A stretch of DNA of 5,782 nucleotides from Nanobdellota archaeon (GTDB lineage Archaea > Nanobdellota > Nanobdellia > Woesearchaeales > JAUYGA01), in contig JAUYGA010000257.1 of the NCBI GenBank assembly GCA_030690755.1, positions 1-5,782 on the forward strand, written 5' to 3'. The position numbers and the translations under genes are program-made. Below, in pieces: positions 1 to 5,469 of the stretch. The notes below the pieces were generated by a model that was not told the origin of the DNA, made no database searches, and saw nothing but the letters and a program-made list of their open reading frames with translations. The stretch's first letter is position 1; every line of letters begins with the position of its first letter.

Positions 1-2
1 AG

Positions 3-1214
3 CAGTATGTTAAGAAAGGGATTAAACAAAAGCAAAGTACATTTGGTCTTGCGTTTGCCAGTGAAATGCTTGGAGATAAAACTATAAAAGGGTCTAGCGG
101 TTTTAATATCGCCCATTATGCTTTCTGCGAAGTTATTGAACGTTCTTCTAAAGAAAGCTCAAAATTGTTGGCGTTTTATGCGGCATGCAGAGGCGATAAT
201 TCAGAAGCGGAATGTCTTGAAAATATTAATAATATTCAAATTTGCGGCATTGATAACTCCATCAAGTTAAAAGAAAAAACATTAGAAGATGATCTTCTGC
301 TCGCCAGAAGCGATTTCATTAATGATTTTTTTGTTAAAATAGATCTTGTTGATGGCATCTCTTATGAACGTTTTACCAATAAAGAATTCTCTTTAAGGTC
401 AAAATTGTTAGAAAAAATTGTAAAAGATTATTCTGACTCCGAATCTTTTATTAATGCAAGCTTTGATTTAAATTGGCTATATGACCAAAACAATATTCCA
501 AAAAAAGCGTTTGCAATCCAAAAAAATCTTATCAATAAATTGACTGGAGACAAATTATTTAAACTGGCGCTTGTCCAAAATGGAACAGTTGATGGTTTAT
601 GGGATGATGGGTCTTCAAATTCAAATGGGCAGTGGTTCTATTGGTTTGACCAAAAGAATATTGATTTACTAGTTGATAAGGTTGCTGCAAGCTCTTCTGT
701 TTCTGAAGGCGCGCATGGGCTCAATAAGCTTCTCTTTGCAGCCTCGTATGAAATAAAAAACAAGAGATTTGAAAAAGCCGCAAAATATTTGGAAAAAATC
801 ACAAGCAACACTGTTTTGGAAGAGGTAGATTATTCAGAATCATCTTCCTTTGTTTACTGGAACAATGATAAGTCTGGTTTTTCAAAACATTCAGCTTCAG
901 AGAAAAGAACAAAATTAGATTTGCTTTTTAATACTGCCGAGCTTTATGCAAAAGCAAAAGACCATGAAAATGAGGCTAGAAAATATGTGGAAATCGCTTC
1001 ATTCTATCCGAAAACAGTAGAGGGTCAATCAGCAGTCTATAAGCTTGCTCTCGTGTACATAAAGATGGACAGCGAAGAAGGAAGGGAAAAGGCAGCAGCT
1101 GTTGTCAGCGGATTTTTAAAAGACTATCCTGGCACAAAATATGAAGAAAACGTTTGGGCCTTGGTGCACGGAGAGCTTAAGGATTCATTTGATATAGCTG
1201 TTGCAACAAAATAA
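3..1214 (+). CDS. TPR-like helical-repeat protein, 3' part (5' end outside window)
   Basis: The reading frame is open from the first complete codon at position 3, 21 codons before the first in-window ATG at 66, so the true start probably lies upstream and about 403 residues are seen. The chain is mostly predicted helix. Stretches around 442-590, 718-812 and especially 906-1185 read like degenerate tetratricopeptide pairs: the last has an aliphatic/Ala pattern with FYP and DYPGTKY turns, as in BamD/YbgF-type TPR proteins. The first third has several cysteines (FCE, ACR, ECL, ICG), which could form disulfides if the protein is exported, but the N-terminus is missing, so no signal peptide can be judged. 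It converges on the HxlR gene with a 24-base gap. TPR folds usually mediate protein-protein contacts; the partner and function cannot be told from the sequence. That it is a gene is certain; the TPR assignment is moderate. Confidence 0.85.
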   Translation, partial: QYVKKGIKQKQSTFGLAFASEMLGDKTIKGSSGFNIAHYAFCEVIERSSKESSKLLAFYAACRGDNSEAECLENINNIQICGIDNSIKLKEKTLEDDLLLARSDFINDFFVKIDLVDGISYERFTNKEFSLRSKLLEKIVKDYSDSESFINASFDLNWLYDQNNIPKKAFAIQKNLINKLTGDKLFKLALVQNGTVDGLWDDGSSNSNGQWFYWFDQKNIDLLVDKVAASSSVSEGAHGLNKLLFAASYEIKNKRFEKAAKYLEKITSNTVLEEVDYSESSSFVYWNNDKSGFSKHSASEKRTKLDLLFNTAELYAKAKDHENEARKYVEIASFYPKTVEGQSAVYKLALVYIKMDSEEGREKAAAVVSGFLKDYPGTKYEENVWALVHGELKDSFDIAVATK

Positions 1215-1218
1215 ATAA

Positions 1219-1240
1219 GTTATTTACTTTCTATTATTTT
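1219..1240 (+). terminator. T-rich putative terminator of the TPR-like gene
   Basis: The segment just after the stop at 1214 is strongly T-rich on the + strand, with runs of three and four T, and has no GC-rich stem. This fits archaeal intrinsic termination on oligo-T. It extends to the last codon of the convergent HxlR gene. The call is weak because the runs are short and the region is AT-rich anyway. Confidence 0.3.
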
Positions 1241-1595
1241 AAAGCTTGCAGTTTTCGCAGCTGGAATTTGCGCAGAGCTTGTTGTTGAATTTCCATTTTA
1301 ATGACCACTTTTTCATATCTTGTATTATCTTAAAGAATTCTTTTCCGCTTTTGGTCAATGTGTATTCGCACTTTATCGGAAACTTTGAAGAATCAATTCT
1401 TTTTTTTATCATGCCTTCATGTTCAAGCTCTTTTAATCTTTCAGAGAGAATCTTTGGCGTTATTCCTGGAATTGCTTTTTTTAACTCATTATATCGTTTT
1501 GTCCCACTACCTTTGCTTAGTTCAAGGAGTATTATCAGAGTCCATCGTTTTCCGATAAAGTCAGCGGTCTTGTAGATTGTGCAGGATTCATCCAT
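1239..1595 (-). CDS. HxlR-family winged-helix regulator, probable redox or metal sensor
   Basis: This 118-residue protein is a typical HxlR (DUF24) winged-helix repressor of normal family length. It shows the hallmark GKRWTLIILLEL helix (15-26), the RYNELKKAIPGITPKILSERLKELE helix-turn-helix (34-58), the wing ending in YTLTKSGKE (78-86), and a C-terminal dimer helix with two tryptophans. Cys5 sits where the redox-active N-terminal cysteine of Bacillus YodB-type members is. Further cysteines are at 76, 108, 113 and 116, the last three forming a C-x4-C-x2-C tail. From family knowledge, such proteins bind DNA as dimers and switch on thiol oxidation, quinones or aldehydes. The gene is divergent from the iron-sulfur gene, with a large dyad between them, so autoregulation and control of that gene are inferred. 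The ATG at 1595 gives the start usual for the family and lies about 29 bases from a TATA-like box, implying little or no leader. Confidence 0.9.
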   Translation of the reverse strand: MDESCTIYKTADFIGKRWTLIILLELSKGSGTKRYNELKKAIPGITPKILSERLKELEHEGMIKKRIDSSKFPIKCEYTLTKSGKEFFKIIQDMKKWSLKWKFNNKLCANSSCENCKL

Positions 1596-1620
1596 GGTAT
1601 ACTTTAGGAAACCCTCTAGT

Positions 1621-1628
1621 ATTTAAAT
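1621..1628 (-). promoter_or_regulatory. TATA-like box for the HxlR gene
   Basis: Read on the - strand this is ATTTAAAT, centred about 29 bases before the A of the regulator's ATG. Transcription would then start about 3 bases upstream of the ATG, making the mRNA practically leaderless. An alternative is the TATA stretch at 1650-1658 read on the - strand, which would give a leader of about 33 bases containing GAGGG at 1612-1616, but that lies 16 bases from the ATG, too far for a normal Shine-Dalgarno site. The left arm of the dyad begins at 1628, so a bound regulator should hinder this box. Confidence 0.45.
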
Positions 1629-1666
1629 AAGTATCTATTTGCTACTTAGTATATAAAAGATACTTA
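1628..1666. promoter_or_regulatory. Composite dyad operator between the HxlR and iron-sulfur genes
   Basis: A perfect 9-base inverted repeat, TAAGTATCT at 1628-1636 and AGATACTTA at 1658-1666, is centred on 1647. A second palindrome, TACT-T-AGTA at 1643-1651, has exactly the same centre. Counting two more symmetric pairs (1638-1639 with 1655-1656), 15 of 19 positions on each side obey the dyad. The TACT/AGTA half-sites resemble those known for HxlR-family operators such as the YodB/CatR type. The right half covers the TATA box of the iron-sulfur gene and the left arm touches the TATA-like box of the regulator, as expected of a shared repressor site. The symmetry is seen directly; binding by the neighbouring HxlR protein is inferred. 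Confidence 0.7.
1650..1658 (+). promoter_or_regulatory. TATA box of the iron-sulfur gene
   Basis: The nonamer TATATAAAA is a strong archaeal TATA element. Its centre at about 1654 predicts a transcription start near 1680-1681, giving a leader of about 17 bases before the ATG at 1698. It lies inside the right half of the dyad centred on 1647, so repressor and TBP binding should exclude each other. Confidence 0.65.
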
Positions 1667-1687
1667 ATAATGTTAAGTTGAGCAGAT

Positions 1688-1692
1688 GTGAT
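1688..1692 (+). promoter_or_regulatory. Shine-Dalgarno-like GTGAT before the iron-sulfur gene
   Basis: GTGAT is complementary to the ATCAC of the archaeal 16S rRNA 3' end and lies 5 bases before the ATG at 1698, supporting that start. It is shorter than the consensus GGTGAT because an A-T pair precedes it. The site overlaps an out-of-frame ATG-TGA start-stop pair at 1686-1691. Confidence 0.45.
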
Positions 1693-1697
1693 AAATT

Positions 1698-2531
1698 ATG
1701 ACCAAAAGAAAAATTGTTGAGATTGACGAGAAAAAATGCAATGGATGCGGATTATGCATACCTAACTGCCATGAAGGAGCTCTCCAGATAATAGACGGCA
1801 AAGCAAGATTGATAAGCGACTTGTTCTGCGATGGCCTTGGAAACTGCCTGGGTCACTGTCCAAAAGGAGCAATCAAAATTGTGGAAAAAGAAGCAGAACC
1901 ATATGACGAGACAAAAGTCATGGAGAAGATTTCAAAGCAGGGAGCAAACACAATCAAAGCGCATCTGATGCATTTGAAAGACCATAATGAAACTAAATTA
2001 TTTGATGAAGCTGTCGCTTACTTGAAAAAGAAAAAAATTAAAATACCAAAACTGGAGGATGAAAAAATGGAACATTCTGGATGCCCTGGGTCTATGTTAA
2101 GAACGATTCAAAAAGAAAACACAAAAAACGCAAAAAGCTCAAAAAGCATCAAAGCTTCAGAACAAGAATCTGAACTAAGGCAGTGGCCTGTTCAACTCAA
2201 TCTGCTGCCTGCGCATGCGCCGATATTTGACAATAAACACCTGCTTGTCGCAGCAGACTGCACAGCGTTTGCATGCGCAAATTTCCACAGCAAACTCCTT
2301 GCCGGGAAAATCATTGTCATCGGCTGCCCAAAACTTGACAATACAGAGGAATATGAAGAGAAACTGACAGAGATCTTCAAAAACAACAAAGTGAAAAGCG
2401 TAACTGTCGCAATAATGGAAGTCCCATGCTGCGGAGGCCTGTTGACAGCAACAGAATCTGCAATAGCTGCGTCAGGAAAGAAAATACCACTCATACAGGA
2501 AACAATATCAATCAATGGAGAGATAATGTAA
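1698..2531 (+). CDS. Two-domain iron-sulfur protein (ferredoxin-like N-terminus plus Cys-rich C-terminal domain)
   Basis: The 277-residue protein starts with a ferredoxin-like domain: C14-x2-C17-x2-C20-x3-C24 is a complete [4Fe-4S] motif. The second motif is C44-x5-C50-x3-C54P, with Leu47 where a cysteine is usual. A helical region (68-110) and a Ser/Lys-rich linker (about 136-156) follow. The C-terminal domain begins near ELRQWPVQL and carries C129 (GCPGS), C188, C193, C210 (GCPKLD) and C244-C245 (PCCGG). I recognise this architecture as a conserved family of anaerobic bacteria and archaea, usually annotated only as 4Fe-4S binding protein and often near the hybrid-cluster protein Hcp. No biochemical role is firmly known to me; cytoplasmic electron transfer or cluster-based sensing in nitrosative or oxidative stress is inferred. 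It is divergent from the HxlR gene. Base composition is visibly richer in G+C than in its neighbours, hinting at transfer. Confidence 0.9.
   Translation: MTKRKIVEIDEKKCNGCGLCIPNCHEGALQIIDGKARLISDLFCDGLGNCLGHCPKGAIKIVEKEAEPYDETKVMEKISKQGANTIKAHLMHLKDHNETKLFDEAVAYLKKKKIKIPKLEDEKMEHSGCPGSMLRTIQKENTKNAKSSKSIKASEQESELRQWPVQLNLLPAHAPIFDNKHLLVAADCTAFACANFHSKLLAGKIIVIGCPKLDNTEEYEEKLTEIFKNNKVKSVTVAIMEVPCCGGLLTATESAIAASGKKIPLIQETISINGEIM
2054..2069 (+). promoter_or_regulatory. Internal ribosome-binding site and in-frame ATG in the iron-sulfur gene
   Basis: GGAGG at 2054-2058 is followed after 8 bases by an in-frame ATG at 2067 (Met124). This falls between the ferredoxin half and the Cys-rich half of the protein and just before the GCPGS motif. 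It is a better Shine-Dalgarno match than the one at the annotated start. Initiation here would give a free C-terminal domain of 154 residues. GGAGGATGAA also simply encodes part of the LEDE stretch, so the site may be chance. Confidence 0.3.
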
Positions 2532-2550
2532 GTATTTATGGTTATTATCT

Positions 2551-2563
2551 CTTTTTATTTTTT
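2551..2563 (+). terminator. Oligo-T terminator of the iron-sulfur gene
   Basis: About 20 bases after the stop at 2531 the + strand has CTTTTTATTTTTT, two close T-runs of five and six, which fits archaeal intrinsic termination. A small hairpin (ATTCT at 2566-2570, AGAAT at 2574-2578) lies just beyond it. The convergent MutS-family gene ends at 2594. Confidence 0.55.
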
Positions 2564-2593
2564 AAATTCTTTTAGAATGATATTTTGATTTTT

Positions 2594-4609
2594 CTAGAAT
2601 AGCTTTGCTTCAATTATCTTTTTTTGGCCTTCTTTGATCGCTTTTTCTGTGAACCCAATCTGTTCGAAAAGTCGCTCTCCCATACTTGGTTCGTGCCTAT
2701 CAGCTTTTATTTTGTATGTCACTTTTGGTTTTCCTTTTCCATAATCCATTATCGCTCCAAGATTTGTTATGTTTTTGAACTCGCCTTTTTCAACTCTCTC
2801 TGCAATCGGATGATAATGCGTTGAAAGATACATCCTCGCTCCGCTGAGTATTCCTGCATTTAATGTTCGTTCAATTGCTTTTTTTGTTGCCTCGCTGTCT
2901 GAACCAATAGCAATCTCATCAAGGAGAACTAAACTATACTTTGTCATAAAAGAGTTGTCGCAATGAAAGTATCTGGTTTGTATTTCATCAATTTCAAGAG
3001 GATGTCTCCGTCCTCCGCTATGCCAGGAATCTTTTCTCTGCGGAACTGAAATGTAATGCAAATAGTTAAGACCCGATAAAAAGTTGCCTTCTTTTTGATT
3101 TGGCTTGTCTTTTGTGCTGAATGATGTAAAAATTCCATCTACAATACTCATTCTGGCATGTGGTGCAGGAATAAAACTTCCAAGTTGGAATAAAACTTGT
3201 GATTGTCCAATAAATCGTTCATAAGTTGTCTTGCCATTGTCATTTGCGCCAGTTATGACAAATACCCTTTTACTTTGGTTTGAATAAACATCATTTGCTA
3301 CAAACTTTGGTTTTTTCATGTCCGTGTTGTCTTCATCTGGATCATCTTCTTCCAAGTCATAATTCCTGTCTCTCACTGCTCTGATGACAAATGAAGGGAC
3401 ATTGCCTTGCGTTATTTTGCAATAGCGCTTTTCTTTTTCCAGCGCTTCAGGCAGGGTGATTGGCGAAATCCTTTCCATGTCATGAGCAAGCATTGCCATG
3501 CTATAATAGAAAGACAATTCTTTTCCTAAATCAGACGTCTTAACATCTAATGAATTCATGCGTCTTTCTAAACCTTGATCTATTATTTTGTTTATATGAT
3601 ATAATAATTCTGCGAACTTTGTTGAGAAGAATTGTTCTGCAGCAGTAATCTTATGTTTTTCTTTGTAATCAATGGTTGCGAAATCTCCTAAGATTTCAAT
3701 TGACTTATTTAACCGTTCTTCAAGTTTGAAAACTGATGCTTCTTTTTTGTCTAATATATACTCTAGATTTTTATCATTCATAAGTTTATCAAAAACATCT
3801 TTTAAGTTAAGGAGTGCTGAATAAATATTTCGTCTTGTATCAAATTCAAGAAGGTCTATTTTTCTCGCATATTTTTTATCCTTTAAGACTTTTACATGAA
3901 GATCTAGAAGTTCAGATGTTGTGAATGGTTCTTTTCTATCCAGGTCCCAAATCTTCTTAAGTTGCGTCATAGGGACCGCATATTGTTCAAATACCTTTGA
4001 AGCGCACGTTGAAATATAACTTTTTAATTCTTTATACTCTGGTCTTTTGGCAATTGTCTGAGCGAATTTCTTTACATTCCTTAGTCTGTTGCTTTTTGGA
4101 TTGAGCTTTAGAGCATTTTCAACAATGTTGACTAGATATCTAACTTGGTCTGTTCTCTGACCGAACTGTTTCATAGAAACGCCATATTCCTCGCGCCAGT
4201 TTTTTAGTTTTTTTGTAGAAGTGATTATGTTTGAAACCAAGTTCAATTTATCCCTGTTTTCATAAAGCTCTTTTACAACTTCTTGCCTGTTTATCAATTC
4301 GTTCTTATCTTGAGTTGGAATGAAATATTCGCTGATTACATCTTTAGGTCTGTAGACTTTTCCTTCAAGATATGATTCAAGCTTCTGCATTATCACTTCT
4401 AAATCTAAGTTTTTTCGACCAGTGCTGTTTGAGAAATGCTTGTCTTTTGAATAGTGATACTCTCCGCCGCCACGTTCAGAATCATCACACCATCCGTCAG
4501 CGCTATATGCTTCTGAATCTACAAGAACAATAGGTTTATCATTATTCAATCCTGATTCGTATACTATTTCTTCAACACTTTCTTGTTCACATCTTGGTCG
4601 TTTAACCAT
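2594..4609 (-). CDS. MutS-family ATPase without the mismatch-recognition domain, divergent signature motif
   Basis: This 671-residue protein has a poorly conserved, Gly/charged N-terminus (1-68), then a MutS core (lever/clamp) from about residue 95, starting with the family-like RQEVVKELYEN (108-118), and a C-terminal MutS ABC ATPase. The ATPase shows FVAND (436-440), Walker A TGANDNGKTT (453-462; usual form TGPNMGGKST), GSFIPAPHA, DGIFTSF, Walker B SLVLLDE (559-565) and the switch histidine STHYH (H598). There is no N-terminal mismatch-binding domain and no Smr nuclease domain. The ABC signature STFxxEM is replaced by N509-F-L-S-G-L, an extra stretch of about 30 residues with WHSGGRRHP precedes Walker B, and the D-loop reads IAIGSDS instead of IGRGTST. 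An acidic insert lies at 418-430. MutS relatives clamp DNA as dimers; the substrate here is unknown. The ATG at 4609 is supported by a TATA-like element about 25 bases upstream, giving a leaderless transcript. Confidence 0.85.
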   Translation of the reverse strand: MVKRPRCEQESVEEIVYESGLNNDKPIVLVDSEAYSADGWCDDSERGGGEYHYSKDKHFSNSTGRKNLDLEVIMQKLESYLEGKVYRPKDVISEYFIPTQDKNELINRQEVVKELYENRDKLNLVSNIITSTKKLKNWREEYGVSMKQFGQRTDQVRYLVNIVENALKLNPKSNRLRNVKKFAQTIAKRPEYKELKSYISTCASKVFEQYAVPMTQLKKIWDLDRKEPFTTSELLDLHVKVLKDKKYARKIDLLEFDTRRNIYSALLNLKDVFDKLMNDKNLEYILDKKEASVFKLEERLNKSIEILGDFATIDYKEKHKITAAEQFFSTKFAELLYHINKIIDQGLERRMNSLDVKTSDLGKELSFYYSMAMLAHDMERISPITLPEALEKEKRYCKITQGNVPSFVIRAVRDRNYDLEEDDPDEDNTDMKKPKFVANDVYSNQSKRVFVITGANDNGKTTYERFIGQSQVLFQLGSFIPAPHARMSIVDGIFTSFSTKDKPNQKEGNFLSGLNYLHYISVPQRKDSWHSGGRRHPLEIDEIQTRYFHCDNSFMTKYSLVLLDEIAIGSDSEATKKAIERTLNAGILSGARMYLSTHYHPIAERVEKGEFKNITNLGAIMDYGKGKPKVTYKIKADRHEPSMGERLFEQIGFTEKAIKEGQKKIIEAKLF

Positions 4610-4629
4610 GAGCTTAGAATTAGTTACTA

Positions 4630-4638
4630 CTTTAAAAA
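4630..4638 (-). promoter_or_regulatory. TATA-like box for a leaderless MutS-family mRNA
   Basis: TTTTTAAAG on the - strand is centred about 25 bases before the A of the ATG at 4609, the standard archaeal TATA-to-start distance. No Shine-Dalgarno sequence precedes that ATG. Both facts fit a leaderless transcript starting at the ATG. The element lies in the 37-base gap after the upstream gene, so the MutS-family gene can be transcribed separately as well as by readthrough. Confidence 0.45.
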
Positions 4639-4646
4639 TGTAACTT

Positions 4647-5414
4647 TTATTTGGATTCGATTACATTTTTGAAATAATCATGGAAATGTTTTGAGTATTT
4701 ATCATCTAAAGAAAGAGAACTTCCTGCGTGCAAAAGCAATATTGGCGGGTTTAAGCTGACTAAATAATCTCTGACCTGATTTTTAACTTCGCGGTCGTCT
4801 GTATCATTATTTCTGAACTTAAAAGGAATTTCTGCTAATTCAAATGTTTTTTCATCTTCACTATATGCTGGACCGAAATATATTTTCCATCCCGCTCTAT
4901 ATAGTATTTCATCCTTTATTATTCCGCTTTTTGTGTTTGAAGGAGCTTTTTTAAGTTTGTTTTCCAAATCATCAACAGAAAAATTAACAGGACACAACTG
5001 CCAAAACCAAGTCTTATGCCAAGTATAACCAGGTACTGAGAAACACCAGTGAAAGTTTTTTTCAAAATCTCTCACCTGTTTTACAAAAGATGCGCCTTGT
5101 GGGCTGTCTTTATAGGTGTTATGCTCAAGCAGCAAAGCCAAGTCTTCAGGCTTATAACTGCCTAAAAATGCCTCAAAGAATTCTATCAAATGAAAGTTAT
5201 ATCTGATTTTATTTTTGTATCTTTCAATTCTTTCAAAAGAAGGTTTCCTGTAATTTCTGTCCCTCTTTTTAAAGCCTATTTCAAAAAAAGGATGAAAACC
5301 CTGTCTTAGCGGGCCTTTTATTTTTGTGTTATATTCTAGGTGGATTATTTTTTCACGAACGTCACCAGTTCCATAGAGACCCCATACATCCAGACATTTG
5401 TCATCAACAGACAT
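4647..5414 (-). CDS. Unrecognised aromatic-rich 255-residue protein
   Basis: I do not recognise the family. The protein is soluble-looking: there is no signal peptide, no membrane segment and no cysteine cluster (Cys7, 124 and 141 only). It is rich in aromatics, with six Trp at 11, 123, 132, 136, 138 and 176. Four of them lie in a 25-residue Phe/His/Trp/Tyr patch (121-145) including GYTWHKTWFWQLCP. Charged helices occupy about 59-95 and 206-220, and LNPPILLLHAGSS (221-233) looks like a buried strand and turn. The start at 5414 is supported by AGGTGA at 5419-5424. The gene precedes the MutS-family gene on the same strand with a 37-base gap, so they may be co-transcribed, although the latter seems to have its own promoter. 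The aromatic patch could bind a base, a sugar or a protein; this is a guess. Confidence 0.75.
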   Translation of the reverse strand: MSVDDKCLDVWGLYGTGDVREKIIHLEYNTKIKGPLRQGFHPFFEIGFKKRDRNYRKPSFERIERYKNKIRYNFHLIEFFEAFLGSYKPEDLALLLEHNTYKDSPQGASFVKQVRDFEKNFHWCFSVPGYTWHKTWFWQLCPVNFSVDDLENKLKKAPSNTKSGIIKDEILYRAGWKIYFGPAYSEDEKTFELAEIPFKFRNNDTDDREVKNQVRDYLVSLNPPILLLHAGSSLSLDDKYSKHFHDYFKNVIESK

Positions 5415-5418
5415 TTTT

Positions 5419-5424
5419 TCACCT
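5419..5424 (-). promoter_or_regulatory. Shine-Dalgarno AGGTGA of the 255-residue protein
   Basis: On the - strand AGGTGA is followed after four A residues by the ATG at 5414. It is a strong match to the archaeal anti-Shine-Dalgarno sequence and fixes the start. It contrasts with the MutS-family gene downstream, which has none, so this genome seems to use both leadered and leaderless initiation. Confidence 0.65.
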
Positions 5425-5450
5425 AAAACTAAAGAAGCCTCTTTTTTGAA

Positions 5451-5458
5451 AATAAAAA
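5451..5458 (-). promoter_or_regulatory. Possible TATA-like box for the 255-residue protein
   Basis: TTTTTATT on the - strand is centred 40 bases before the ATG at 5414, which would give a leader of about 14 bases carrying the Shine-Dalgarno site. The whole stretch 5449-5469 is A/T only, so this is a positional guess; readthrough from the tRNA gene is the alternative. Confidence 0.25.
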
Positions 5459-5463
5459 TTAAT

Positions 5464-5469
5464 AAAAAA
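5464..5469 (-). terminator. T6 terminator directly after the tRNA-Arg gene
   Basis: On the - strand six T residues follow the discriminator base at 5470 without any spacer, and a T5 run follows a few bases later (5454-5458). An oligo-T run is the normal archaeal terminator. Its position means the tRNA precursor would have almost no 3' trailer. Confidence 0.6.

Noticed and set aside
1246..1575. Open frames on the + strand opposite the HxlR gene (109 and 66 codons)
   Set aside because: They are antisense to a clearly recognised HxlR protein, have no start signals, and their products are low in complexity and family-like features.
1686..1691. ATG-TGA start-stop pair just before the iron-sulfur gene
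   Set aside because: Such a minimal upstream frame could affect translation, but the two codons overlap the Shine-Dalgarno-like GTGAT and are easily explained by it.
2192..2515. 107-codon open frame on the - strand within the iron-sulfur gene
   Set aside because: It mirrors the conserved Cys-rich domain; its product looks like a shadow, with no ribosome-binding site or known motif.
2566..2578. Small hairpin ATTCT-TTT-AGAAT as a terminator for the MutS-family gene
   Set aside because: The stem has only five mostly A-T pairs and no T-run follows it on the - strand; archaeal termination does not need it.
2944..3138. 64-codon - strand frame and a + strand frame (2624-2824) within the MutS-family gene
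   Set aside because: Both overlap conserved ATPase motifs in another frame and have no independent support.
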